Shown one piece after another: positions 9,793 through 20,616 of a stretch of DNA of 64,000 nucleotides. Position 1 is the stretch's first letter. Each line of letters starts with the position of its first letter. This DNA comes from Portulaca oleracea. Taxonomy: Eukaryota > Streptophyta > Magnoliopsida > Caryophyllales > Portulacaceae. Below the pieces are notes generated by a model. The model was given only the letters and a program-made list of their open reading frames with translations. It did no database searches and was not told the origin of the DNA. The position numbers and the translations under genes were made by a program. The stretch lies in NCBI GenBank assembly GCA_029582165.1, contig CM055888.1, forward strand, positions 29,341,408-29,405,407, given 5' to 3'.

Positions 9793-12103
9793 TTGCCACC
9801 GAAAAGGGATATCCAGCACAAAATGGACCTAGTGCCTGTATCAGTGTTGCCTAATAAGCCAGCTTATAGAATGACACCAGCAGATACCAATGAGATACAG
9901 AGGCAGGTGGATGAGTTGTTGGAAAAGGGAATGATTAGGGAAAGTCTGAGTCCATGTGCAGTACCAGCCTTGTTAGTGCCAAAAAAAGATGGAAGTCAGA
10001 GGATGTGCTTAGATTGCAGGGCTATTAATAAGGTCACAATCAAGTATAGGTACCCAATACCTAGGCTTGAAGATATGTTGGATTTGTTACATGGGTCAGC
10101 AGTCTTTTCTAAGATAGATTTGAGGAGTGCATATTGTCAAATAAGGATCAATGAGGGAGATGAGTGGAAAACAGCATTCAAGACCAAGGGAGGCTTGTTT
10201 GAATGGTTGGTCATGCCTTTTGGCCTGACTAATGCCCCATCTACATTCATGAGACTCATGAATCAGGTCCTGAAACCACTCATAGGCAAGAGTGTTGTTG
10301 TGTACTTTGATGATATTCTTGTCTACAGCAAGTCTGAGCAAGAGCATGTCAAGCATTTGGAGGAGGTTTTAGAAACTCTGAGCAAGGAGCAGTTGTTTGG
10401 AAATCTCTAGACGTGTCACTTCTTTACATCCCAAGTGAACTTCTTGGGGTACATTGTCACAGCAGTGGGTATCCAAGTTGATGAGGAGAAAATCAAGGCA
10501 ATTAGGGAGTGGCCTGTGCCCACTTCTATTCAGCAAGTCAGGAGCTTCCTAGCCTGGCTTCATTTTACAGAAGATTTGTCAAAAATTTCAGCACCATTTA
10601 GGCCCCAATGACTAAAGTGGTGAAAGGGAAGTCCTTTATTTGGACAACAGCAGCCCAGAAAGGCTTTGAAGAAGTCAAGGAGAGGCTTACTTCTGCCCTA
10701 GTTCTAGCACTACACAGCTTCAGCAAAATTTTTGAGGTAGAATGTGATGCTTTAGGAGTTGGCATAGGAGCAGTATTAACCCAGGAGGGCAAGCCAGTTG
10801 CCTATTTTAGTAAGAAGTTGAAAGATGCAAAGAGGAAGTATAGCACCTATGACAAAGAGTTTTATGCCATCATTAGAGCTCTTCAGTACTGGAGACACTA
10901 CCTTATTGGAGCAGAGTTCATTCTACACAGTGATCATGAAGCCTTGAAGTTCATTCAAGGACAGCATAAGCTCAACACCAGGCATGCAGCTTGGGTCGAG
11001 TTCATGCAGCAGTTTCACTTTATGATCCACCAAAAATCAGGACTGCTGAACAAAGGAGCAGATGCATTGAGTAGGAGGTATATGTTGCTTCATATATTTG
11101 ATTCTAGAATTGTTGGTTTTGAGCATTTGAAAGCTTTGTATCAGGAGGATGAAGACTTTAAGTAGGTGTACCAGAAGTATCGGCAGCAAGCTCAGAGTCT
11201 GTGTCACATAGACCAAGGTTATTTGTTCAAGGGAAACAGGCTGTATATGTTCCCAAGAGTAGTTTCAGTGAGTTGTTGATCTCAGAAATTCATGGAGGGA
11301 GTCTAGCAGGTCACTTTGGAGTTGAGAAGACCATGGTGATGTTAAAAGAGCATTACAGTTTTCCAAAGATGAGAAGAGATGTGGAGCATCTATTGAAGAG
11401 GTACAACATTTGTCAGTTGGCTAAGTCACACAGCCTACCTCAAGGTTTATATACACCATTGCCAGTTCCCAGTAACCCTTGGGAAGATGTCAGTCTTGAT
11501 TTTATTGTGGGTTCGCCAAGAACTCAGAAAGGAAAGGATTCAATCATGGTGGTGGTTGATAGGTTTTCAAAGATGGCACATTTCATACCATGTCATACCA
11601 CTTTTGATGCCACCAGAGTTGCTGAATGATTCTTCCAGGAGGTGGTAAGATTGCATGGAGTGCCAAAAACAATGGTGTCTGACAGGGATATCAAGTTTTT
11701 GAGCCATTTTTTGGTTACATTGTGGAAGAAATTGGGCACCCAGCTCAAGTACGGCACCACTTGCCATCCACAAACTAATGGGCAGATAGAGGTTACTAAT
11801 CGAACACTTGGAGTCCAAATGAGAGCACTGATTCAAACACATAAAACAGGATGGGACACACTTTTGCCCCATGCTGTGTTTGCTTACAACAAGGCACCAT
11901 CCAAGGCCCCATGGTAAAAATCCAATTTCCCCTTTGGATTTAGTACCACTAACTACTTCTGTCAAATTTAGATTTGAAGCAGGTAAAAGAGTAGATCAAA
12001 TTAGGGATCTTCATCAGCAAGTGAAGGAGAAAATTGCTAAGTATACTTAGCAGGTGTCTACATCAGCCAACAAACACAGGAAGAAGGTCACTTTCCAGCC
12101 AGG
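9793..12103 (+). pseudogene. gypsy copy 1 reverse transcriptase-RNase H-integrase
   Basis: RT runs from about 9793 with [31 protein letters not shown] and the catalytic [11 protein letters not shown], in an open frame of 205 codons that ends at an AAG-to-TAG change (10408-10410). RNase H follows with [38 protein letters not shown] and GADALSRR. Integrase carries the CxxC of the zinc finger, SLDFIVG, MVSDRDIKF and IEVTNRTL, so D, D and E are visible. Stops lie at 10600 (TTTAGG, shared with copy 2), 11163, 11627 and 12047, and a frameshift lies near 11910. The integrase C-terminus is missing, replaced by a copia LTR fragment at 12104. Confidence 0.85.
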
Positions 12104-12169
12104 AGACTTATTCACTAGACCGTCAAAAGGCTCAAGGGTAAAACCTAACTTCTTATAAGCAAGATTACA
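12104..12169 (+). repeat. 66-bp copia LTR fragment at internal junction
   Basis: The gypsy integrase sequence ends at GGAGACTTA and continues as copia C1 LTR sequence identical in content to 6604-6674, ending in the target sequence TTACA (12165-12169) directly before LTR2. AGACTTA is shared by both parents at the join, a 7-bp microhomology. LTR2 therefore keeps its own left flank from the original insertion site. Confidence 0.9.
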
Positions 12170-13377
12170 TGATGGAGACCATCATGAAGAACAGCAAGCA
12201 GCAGCAGCTTCAGCAGCTAAGGAAGCATTTCCAGCAGAAACAGCAGGCTTCCCAATTCCAGCAAGGACAGCAGGTCATTCAGAGTATCACTCAACAGTCC
12301 AGCTACCCAGCAGGAGGTTCACAACTTCATCAACATCCACCAACCCACCAACACCATCCATCCATGCTTGTTACATACTTGTGAGGCAAGTTTTGGCACC
12401 TACAGCCATCCAGCCCAGCAGCATTGGTTATTCAGACCAAATCCAGTTCCCAGCAACAACAATCCAAGTAGCAGTCTTTCTCAATGTCATATCTGTTGAT
12501 TGAGGAAGATTCAGCCAAGGTTCCCTAGGAGTTTTTTGTTCTTTGTCATGCCATTTTCAAGTCCAAACCAAGTCCCAGCATGTTCAAGCATGGCAACAGC
12601 AAGTTTTAAGTGCCAAAACAAACAATCCCAGCAGGGTTGTTTGTTATCAGTTTCTGCAGAACCCCTGTTCTATGGCTAAGTCTTGTGCTTTCTGTCTATA
12701 GGGGTTATGTTGGTCCTTTCCAGCCTAATTCTATCCTGTTGAGATTACTTCCAGGTTAGCGATTGCGTGGGAATTACCTCAGTAACATTATTTTTACCCT
12801 CTTAGGCAGGAAAGCTTCTCATTGGTCCATTTTGCCACTCTTTTGGAATTTGGTCCAATCAGAGCTTAGCTAGCATTTTCCTTTTATTTTTTCTTCAAAT
12901 TGTACTCGAGATTATTAGGATGTAATTAGTTGTACTTGTTTTAAAGCTTTGTAGATTAGATTAAATCAGGGAGATTAAGCAGATTATTAGGATATCAGTG
13001 TTTATTTCAATAGTGTTCCCGAGTGTCTTCGAACATCTGAAAGTTTGTGAGTGTCCTACAACTCTCAGTCTTGGTTAAATCAGCTCCTGTCACTGGATAT
13101 TGGCAAGAATCCAGCAAGTGTCAATTGTGCTTGATAATCCATACTTTGGTGTGTCTGTAGAGGCATGAATTTGATAGTCCTTTGCCCTTGATTACAGTTG
13201 TGGTGTGTTTGTATCAACTGTAAGAAAGCCTATCTTTTATTTTCCTCATTGGGTTGTCTTCTTTTCCAGCCAATTGTTTCCAATTAGCTATTGTTATTAT
13301 AGTCATTCCGGTGTGTATGTGAGTTGTATGATGCATTTTAGTTCAGAACTCTGATCTTTGTGAGCTAGCATACATCA
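12170..13377 (+). repeat. gypsy LTR2
   Basis: 1208 bp, TGATGGAG...CATCA. It lacks about 35 bp present in the other LTRs near 12985 (the stretch containing 'cttatgttaag'). It is followed by the only canonical binding site in the block. Confidence 0.9.
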
Positions 13378-13380
13378 TCT

Positions 13381-13392
13381 TGGTATCAGAGC
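13381..13392 (+). promoter_or_regulatory. primer-binding site, gypsy copy 2
   Basis: TGGTATCAGAGC, three bases after LTR2. This is the standard site complementary to the 3' end of plant initiator tRNA-Met. Copies 4 and 5 carry TAGTATCAGAAC instead (23573 and 29040). Confidence 0.85.
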
Positions 13393-13433
13393 ATTGTGTT
13401 CCATCTTGGAGTGTGTTGTTTATATAGTTTCAA

Positions 13434-14921
13434 ATGGCTGTTACTAGCAAAACACCACTGGAAGTCTTAGAACATTCCTTAAGAGAAAAAGAAGAAGTAG
13501 AGCAGAAAATAAAATTCTTGAGTGAGCAATTGCAGTATTATATGAGATTGCATAGCAATGAGTTAAATAGGGAGATTGACGAAGAGATGGATGAAGGAAA
13601 TGGTGAGAATCCTTTTAGTAGTTCAGGGAGAGGAGGTCAAGGTCCTAGACCTACACACAGAAGGAGAAGAGTTAGGAGATCACCTAGGATTAGTGAACCA
13701 GAAGAAAACAGTGAGATGGAAGAAAGGAGGGAAGACAGGAGGATAGAGAAGTTAGATTTCAAGATTGATATACCTAAGTATGCGGGAGAGTTAGATCCTG
13801 GTGTTTTCCTAGATTGGTTGTAGACAGTAGAATGGGTTTTTGACCAAAAGGAGGTTTCAGAAGAGAATAAGGTGAAGCTAATAGCCTTAAAATTAAAAAG
13901 ATATGCTTCTACTTGGTGGACTAATCTGCAGAGAAGGAGAATGGAGATTCGAGAAGACAGGGTGGGCACTTGGAATGAGATGAGGCAGAAACTGAAAGAG
14001 AAGTTCCTTCCAGATAATTATATGAAGGAAAACTACTTCAAGCTACAACATTTAGTGCAGGGAAACAAATATGTGGAAGACTATACTAAGGAGTTTGAGC
14101 ACTTGCTTTGGAAGTGTAATATGCAAGAGAATGAAGTGCAAACTTATATCAGATATCTTGCAGGTCTAAATGAAGGTATCAAGAATGTTGTTGAGCTGTA
14201 GGTTTATGATTCACTTGATGAGTTAAGCTCTTTAGCTCATAAAGTGGAACAACTGAAGAAGGCTAGAGTAAAAGAGTACACCAGCAGATACCCAACCAAA
14301 CCTTATGCCCCAGCTAAGCCAAATCCTTACAAGCCCTACAATTCCCCACAAAGATCCTATCCACCCCCACCCCCAGCCAGACATCCAACCCCAAGACCCC
14401 CACAAAATCAGCCACAAAATCCTCCACAAAGAACCCCAGCCCCTATCAGCAGAACCTACCCAGAGAGAAGGTGTTTCATGTGTCAAGGGATAGGGCACAT
14501 TGCCTCAGAATGTCCAAACAAGAGAATGGTTACTCTTGCTACGTACCAAGCAGCTTTGTTTATTGATCCTGAACATGTGTAGGAAGAAGAACAGGATTAT
14601 GAAGAGCCTGAACATGATCCAGTTTATGATGATGATGCTATAGAAGAAGGTCCAGATGAGGGGGAAATGCTTGTGATCAGGATAGTTCTGAGTAGCTTAG
14701 GAGTAGAAGAAGTAGAAGAGTAGAGGGAGAATATTTTTCATACAAGGTGTACCATTGGAGGGAAGGTATGCTCTATGATTGTAGACAGTGGGAGTTGTAC
14801 CAATGCAGCCTTCAGCACCATGGTGAAGAAGCTAAGTCTGGCAACCAAGCCCCACCCAGCTCCATACACCATTCAGTGACTCAACTCAGGAAAAGGTATC
14901 CAAATCTCTACCAATGGATGC
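13434..14921 (+). pseudogene. gypsy copy 2 gag-protease
   Basis: Gag begins at 13434 (MAVTSKTPLEVLEHS) and stays in one frame for over 1 kb, with a Glu/Arg-rich N-terminal region, the retrotransposon-gag core (RYASTWWTNL, FKLQHLVQGNKYVEDYTKEF), a Pro-rich linker and a zinc knuckle CFMCQGIGHIASEC near 14470-14515. In-frame TAG codons at 13821, 14199, 14580 and about 14720 replace CAA/CAG codons, and TGG is TGA near 14877. The protease DSGSCTNAAF motif is present near 14785, but two deletions near 14905-14930 join the protease tail directly to RT, removing about 550 bp relative to copy 3. Confidence 0.85.
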
Positions 14922-16107
14922 ATGTCATACAAAAAAAGATGGAAGTCAGAGGATGTGCATAGATTGCAGGGCTATTAACAAGGTCACAATCAAGTATAGG
15001 TACCCAATACCTAGGCTTGAAGATATGTTTGATGAATTATATGGGTCAGCAGTCTTTTCTAAGATAGATTTGAGGAGTGGATATTATCAAATAAGGATCT
15101 ATGAGGGAGATGAGTGGAAAACAGCATTCAAGACCAAGGGAGGCTTGTTTGAATGGTTGGTCATGCCTTTTGGCCTGACTAATGCCCCATCTACATTCAT
15201 GAGACTCATGAATCAGGTCCTGAAACCACTCATAGGCAAGAGTGTTGTTGTGTGCTTTGATGATATTCTTGTCTACAGCCGGTCTGAGCAAGAGCATGTC
15301 AAGCATTTGGAGGAGGTACATTGTCACAAGTGTCACTTCTTTACATCCCAAGTGAACTTCTTGGGGTACATTGTCACAGCAGCAGGTATCCAAGTTGAGG
15401 AGGAGAAAATCAAGGCAATTAGGGAGTGGCCTGTGCGCACTTCTATTCAGCAAGTCAGGAGCTTCCATGGCCTGGCTTCATTTTACAGAAGATTTGTCAA
15501 AAATTTCAGCACCATTTAGGCCCCAATGACTGAAGTGGTGAAAGGGCAGTCCTTTATTTGGACAATAGCAGCCCAGAAAGCCTTTGAAGAAGTCAAGGAG
15601 ATGCTTACTTCAGCCCTAGTTCTAGCATTACACAGCTTTAGCAAAAATTTTGAGGTAGAATGTGATGCTTCAGGAGTTGGCATAGGAGCAATATTAACCT
15701 AGGAGGGCAAGCCAGTTGCCTATTTCAGTGAGAAGTTGAATGATGCAAAGAGGAAGTACAGCACCTATGACAAAGAGTTTTATGCCATCATTAGAGCTCT
15801 TCAGCACTAGAGACACTACCTTATTGGAGCAGAGTTCATTCTACACAGTAATCATGAAGCCTTGAAGTTCATTCAAGGACAGCACAAGCTCAACACCAGG
15901 CATGCTGCTTGGGTCGAGTTCATGCAGAAGTTTCACTTCATGATCCACCACAAATCAAGAGTGATGAACAAAGGAGCAGATGCATTGAGTAGGAGGTATA
16001 TGTTGCTTCATATACTTGATTCTAGAATTGTTGGTTTTGAGCATTTGAAAGCTTTGTCTCAGGAGGATAAAGACTTTAAGCAGGAGTTCCAGAAGTGCCA
16101 GCAGTAA
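14922..16107 (+). pseudogene. gypsy copy 2 reverse transcriptase-RNase H
   Basis: RT begins abruptly at [12 protein letters not shown] because its N-terminal fingers are deleted. [14 protein letters not shown] and [12 protein letters not shown] follow. The catalytic motif reads CFDD instead of YFDD (TGC for TAC at about 15253). About 45 bp before the connection region are replaced by a short copy of 'acattgtcaca'. TAG at 15517 is shared with copy 1. RNase H ([27 protein letters not shown]) has stops at about 15700 and 15809 and reads HSNHEAL, losing the catalytic Asp of HSDHEAL. Confidence 0.85.
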
Positions 16108-16247
16108 GCTCAGGGTCTGTATCACAAACACCAAGTTATTTGTTCAAGGGAAACAGACTGTGTGCTCCCAAGAGTAGTTTCAGGGAGTTATTGATCTCAT
16201 AAATAAATGGAGGGAGTCTAGCAGGTCACTTTGGAGTTGAGAAGACC

Positions 16248-17609
16248 TTGCGGATGTTAAAAGAGCATTATAGTTGGCCAAAGATGAGAAGAGATGTGGA
16301 GCATCTATTGAAGAGGTGCAACATTTGTCAATTGGCTAAGTCACGCAGCCTACCTCAAGGTTTATATACACCATTGCCAGTTCCCAATCACCCTTGGGAA
16401 GATGTCAGTCTTGATTTTATTGTGGGTATGCCAAGAACTCAGAAAGGAATGGATTCAATCATGGTGGTGGTTGACAGGTTTTCAAAGATGGAACATTTCA
16501 TACCATGCCACACCACGTTTGATGCCACCAGAGTTGCTGAATTATTCTTCCAAGAGGTGGTAAGATTGCATGGAGTGCCAAAAACAATGGTGTCTGACAG
16601 TGATACCAAGTTTTTGAGCCATTTTTGGGTTACATTATGGAAGAAATTGGGCACTCAGCTCAAATACAACACCACTTTACATCCACAGACTGATGGGCAG
16701 ACAGAGGTTACTAATAGAACACTTGGAGTCCTGTTGACAGCATTGATTCAAACACATAAAACAGGATGGGACACACTTTTGGCCCATGCTGAGTTTGCTT
16801 ACAACAAGGCACCATCCAAGGCCACGGGCTACTCTCCATTTCAAGTAGTCTATGGTAAAAATCCAATTTCCCCTTTGGATTTTGTTCCACTAACTACTTC
16901 TGTCAAATATAGTTTTGAAGCAGGTAAAAGAGCATACCAAATTAGGGAGCTTCATCAGCAAGTGAAGGAGAAAATTGCTAAGTATACTGAGCAGGTGTCT
17001 ACATCAGCCAACAAACACAGGAAGAAAGTCACTTTCCAGCCAGGAGACTTAGTTTGGATCCACTTGAGGAAGGACAAGTTCCCCAGCAAAAGAATGGGAA
17101 AGCTGCTACCAACAGCAGATAGATCATTTGAAGTGCTTGAGAAGACTGGAGACAATGCCTATAGGTTGGACCTATCTGAAGAGTATGGAGGTTCAGCAAC
17201 ATTCAATGTGACAGATCTTCGACCATACTACCCAGCAGATGAAGACCTTCCAAGTTTGAGGATAAACTTTCCTCAACCTGGGGAGGATGATGGAGACCGT
17301 TATGAAGAACAGCAAGCAGCAGTAGCTTCAGCAGCTAAGGAAGCATTTCCAGCAGAAACAGCAGGCTTCCCAATCCCAGCAAGGACAGCAGGTCATTCAG
17401 AGTATCACTCAGCAGTCCAACTACCCAGCAGGAGGTTCACAACTTCATCAACATCCACCAACCCACCAACAGCAACCATCCAAGCTTGTTACACACTTGT
17501 GAGGCAAGTTTTGGCACCTACAGCCATCCAGCCCAGTAGCATTGGTCATTCAGACAAAATCCAGTTCCCAGCAACAACAGTCTTTCTCAATGTCATATCT
17601 GTTTATTGA
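16248..17609 (+). CDS. gypsy copy 2 integrase ORF running into LTR3 (partial)
   Basis: A 453-codon open frame, the longest integrase in the window; integrase inserts the element cDNA into chromosomes. Visible in order: CNICQLAKS of the zinc finger, SLDFIVG (first D), MVSDSDTKF (second D), [15 protein letters not shown] (E), the structural FAYNKAPSKATGYSPF block, and a C-terminal domain with GDLVWIHLRKDKFP and ATFNVTDLRPYYP. From about residue 348 the frame crosses the polypurine tract (17280-17287) and continues ~107 codons inside the LTR, rich in Ala, Ser, Thr and Pro. No chromodomain is recognised. The ATG at 16248 is internal: the frame upstream is broken near 16107-16200, so this is a fragment of the polyprotein. 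ORF extension into the LTR resembles CRM-lineage elements. Confidence 0.85.
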   Translation: MRMLKEHYSWPKMRRDVEHLLKRCNICQLAKSRSLPQGLYTPLPVPNHPWEDVSLDFIVGMPRTQKGMDSIMVVVDRFSKMEHFIPCHTTFDATRVAELFFQEVVRLHGVPKTMVSDSDTKFLSHFWVTLWKKLGTQLKYNTTLHPQTDGQTEVTNRTLGVLLTALIQTHKTGWDTLLAHAEFAYNKAPSKATGYSPFQVVYGKNPISPLDFVPLTTSVKYSFEAGKRAYQIRELHQQVKEKIAKYTEQVSTSANKHRKKVTFQPGDLVWIHLRKDKFPSKRMGKLLPTADRSFEVLEKTGDNAYRLDLSEEYGGSATFNVTDLRPYYPADEDLPSLRINFPQPGEDDGDRYEEQQAAVASAAKEAFPAETAGFPIPARTAGHSEYHSAVQLPSRRFTTSSTSTNPPTATIQACYTLVRQVLAPTAIQPSSIGHSDKIQFPATTVFLNVISVY

Positions 17610-17936
17610 GGAAGATTCAGCCAAGGTTCCCTAAGAGTTTTTTGTTCTTTGTTATGCCATTTTCAAGTCCAAACCAAGTCTCAGCATGTTCGAGCACGAC
17701 AACAGTAAGTTTCAAGTGCCAAAACAAACAATCCCAGCAGGTTTGTTTGTTATCAGCTTTTGCAGAACCCCAGTTCTATGGCTAAGTCTTGTGCCTTCTG
17801 TCTAATGGGGTTATTTTGGTCCTTTCCAGCCTAATTCCATCCTGTTGAGATTACTTCTAGGTTAGCAATTGCGCGGCAATTACCTCAGTAACATTATTTT
17901 TACCCCCTTAGGCAGGAAAGCTTCTCATTGGTCCAT
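17288..17936 (+). repeat. gypsy LTR3 (3' truncated)
   Basis: Starts TGATGGAG after GGGGAGGA (17280-17287), matches the other LTRs to GGTCCAT at 17936, then jumps to gag-coding sequence. About 590 bp of LTR, the binding site and the first ~400 bp of gag are lost. Confidence 0.88.
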
Positions 17937-18766
17937 ATTGGTACCACAGGAAGGGTTTTTGACTTAAAGGAGGTTTCAGAAGAGAATAAGGTGAAGCTAG
18001 TAGCCTTAAAATTAAAAAGATATGCTTCTACTTGGTCGACTAATCTGCAGAGAGGGAGAATGGAGATTGGAGAAGACAGGGTGAGCACTTGGAATGAGAT
18101 GAGGCAGAAACTGAAAGAGAAGTTCCTTCCAGATAATTATATGAAGGAAAACTACTTCAAGCTACAACTTTTAGTGCAGGGAAACAAATCTGTTGAAGAC
18201 TATACTAAGGAGTTTGAGCACTTGCTTTGGAAGTTAATATGCAAGAGAATGAAGTGCAAACTTAAATCAGATATCTTACAGGTCTAAATGAAGGTATTAA
18301 GAATGTCATTGAGCTACAAGTTTATGATTCACTTGATGAGTTAAGCTCTTTAGCTCATAAAGTGGAACAACCGAAGAAGGCTAGAGTAAAAGAGTATAGC
18401 AGCAGATATCCAACGAAACCTTATGCCCCAGCTAAGCCAAATCCTTACAAGCCCTACAATTCCCCACAAAGATCCTATCCACCCCCACCCCTAGCCAGAC
18501 ATCCAATCCCAAGACCCCCACAAAATCAGCCACAAAATCCTCCACAAAGAACCCCAGCCCCTATCAGCAGAACCTACACAGAGAAAAGGTGTTTCAATTG
18601 TCAAGGGCTAGGGCACATTGCGTCAGAATGTCTAAACAAGAGAATGGTTACTCTTGCTGAGTACCAAGCAGCTTTGTTTATTGATCCTGAACATGTGCAG
18701 GGAGCAGAACAGGATTATGAAGAGCCTAAACATGATCCCGTTTATGATGATGATGCTATAGAATAA
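17937..18766 (+). pseudogene. gypsy copy 3 gag (5' deleted)
   Basis: Starts within Gag (GRVFDLKEVSEENKVKL) after the LTR3 deletion; the join reads ATTGGTACCACAGGAAGG and seems to contain scraps of the binding site and gag start. It continues with KRYASTWSTNLQ, then loses one or two bases near 18233 (frameshift), the Pro-rich linker, and a zinc knuckle CFNCQGLGHIASEC (18591-18632). It ends at a GAA-to-TAA stop (18764-18766) that copies 4 and 5 also carry. Confidence 0.85.
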
Positions 18767-18891
18767 GGTCCAGATGAGGGAGAAATGCTTGTGATCAGGA
18801 GACTTCTGAGTAGCTCAATAGTAGAAGAAGCAGAATAGCGAGGAAGAATATCTTTCATACAAGGTGTACCATTGGAGGGAAGGTATGCTCT

Positions 18892-20294
18892 ATGATTATA
18901 GACAGTGGGAGCGGCACCAATGCAGCCTTCAGCACCATGGTGAAGAAGCTAATCCTGGCAACCAAGCCCCACCCAGCTCCATACACCATTCAGTGGTTTT
19001 GCTCAGGGAAAGGTATCCAAATCTCTACTAGATGCCTTGTTAGTATTTCAATTGGGCAGTTATACAAAGATGAGGCCTGGTGTGATGTTTTACCAATGGA
19101 TGCATGTCATTTGCTTTTGGGTCGACCTTGGTTGTATGATAGATCAGTGAGTCATTGTGGTAGAGCCAATACATATACCTTTATCATGAACCACAGAAAG
19201 ATTATTCTTACCCCAATGAAACCCTCACATATAGCTAAGAAATCCAAGCACCTGTGTCTTGTACCTAGTCTTGATGTGTTGCTTTTATCTGATCATCATG
19301 AGGTTAGCACACAAAGAGACTTAACCCTTCTAGACCTTGAAGAAACCCCAGCCCCACAAAATAACCACTCCTTATTCCTACCCTTACTTCAGCAGTTTCA
19401 GCATGTGTTTTCTAATGAAATGCCACCTGGTTTGCCACCGAAAAGGGATATCCAGCACAAAATGGACCTAGTGCCTGTATCAGTGTTGCCTAATAAGCCA
19501 GCTTATAGAATGACACCAGCAGATACCAATGAGATACAGAGGCAGGTGGATGAGTTGTTGGAAAAGGGAATGATTAGGGAAAGTCTGAGTCCATGTACAG
19601 TACCAGCCTTGTTAGTGCCAAAAAAAGATGGAAGTCAGAGGATGTGCATAGATTGCAGGGCTATTAACAAGATCACAATCAAGTATAGGTACCCAATACC
19701 TAGGCTTGAAGATATGTTGGATTTGTTACATGGGTCAGCAGTCTTTTCTAAGATAGATTTGAGGAGTGGATATTATCAAATAAGGATCTATGAGGGAGAT
19801 GAGTGGAAAACAGCATTCAAGACCAAGGGAGGCTTGTTTGAATGGTTGGTCATGCCTTTTGGCCTGACTAATGCCCCATCTACATTCATGAGACTCATGA
19901 ATCAAGTCCTGAAACCACTCATAGGCAAGAGTGTTGTTGTGTACTTTGATGATATTCTTGTCTATAGCAGGTCTGAGCAAGAGCATGTCAAGCATTTGCA
20001 GGAGGTTTTAGAAATTCTGAGCAAGGAGCAGTTGTTTGGAAATCTCAAGAAGTGTCACTTCTTTACATCCCAAGTGAACTTCTTGGGGTACATTGTCACA
20101 GCAGCAGGTATCCAAGTTGATGAGGAGAAAATCAAGGCAATTAGGGAGTGGCCTGTGCCCACTTCTATTCAGCAAGTCTGGAGCTTCCATGGCTTGGCTT
20201 CATTTTACAGAAGATTTGTCAAAAATTTCAGCACCATTTTAGCCCTAATGACTGAAGTGGTGAAAGGGAAGTCCTTTATTTGGACAACAACAGC
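18892..20294 (+). CDS. gypsy copy 3 protease-reverse transcriptase ORF (interrupted by hAT MITE)
   Basis: An open frame of about 467 codons to the MITE boundary, the best-preserved protease-RT in the window. The protease contains IDSGSGTNAAF (DSG catalytic triplet) and LLLGRPWLYDRSV. A linker leads into RT with [56 protein letters not shown], the catalytic YFDDILVYS, and [11 protein letters not shown] of the thumb. RT copies element RNA into DNA using the tRNA-Met primer. The frame reads into the MITE and stops at 20346. The ATG at 18892 is internal to the polyprotein; upstream a base is lost near 18838. Confidence 0.88.
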
Positions 20295-20616
20295 TAGGGG
20301 TGTGCATTATTCGGTTTTGAACCGAATAAACCAAGAACCGAACTAGTTCGAACCGATTCAAACTGGACCGATTTTTATTCGGTTTGGTTTTCGGTTTGCA
20401 CTTTAGCCCTTATTCGGTTTTCGGTTTATTCGGTTTAACTCCTTCTGATGAAAGTCCCGTATGAATGTATGCATTATTCGGTTTTGAACCGGATAAACCG
20501 AGAACCGAAACCGATCGAATGGGTTTATTCGGTTTGGTTTTCGGTTTGGAATTTACCCCTTAACCGTTTTTCGGTTTATTCGGCCCGGTTCGGTTTTGAA
20601 CCAATGAACAGCCCTA
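20295..20616 (+). mobile_element. hAT-type MITE, copy in gypsy body 3
   Basis: 322 bp, TAGGGGTGTGCATT... with end ...AATGAACAGCCCTA. The terminal inverted repeats match imperfectly (TAGGGsTGTkCATT). It is flanked by the 8-bp direct repeats ACAACAGC (20287-20294) and ACAGCAGC (20617-20624), one mismatch apart; empty sites in copies 1 and 2 read AACAGCAGCC. TSD length and termini fit hAT. It is non-coding and dense in CGGTTT/AAACCG, with an internal head-to-tail similarity of its two halves. Confidence 0.88.
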
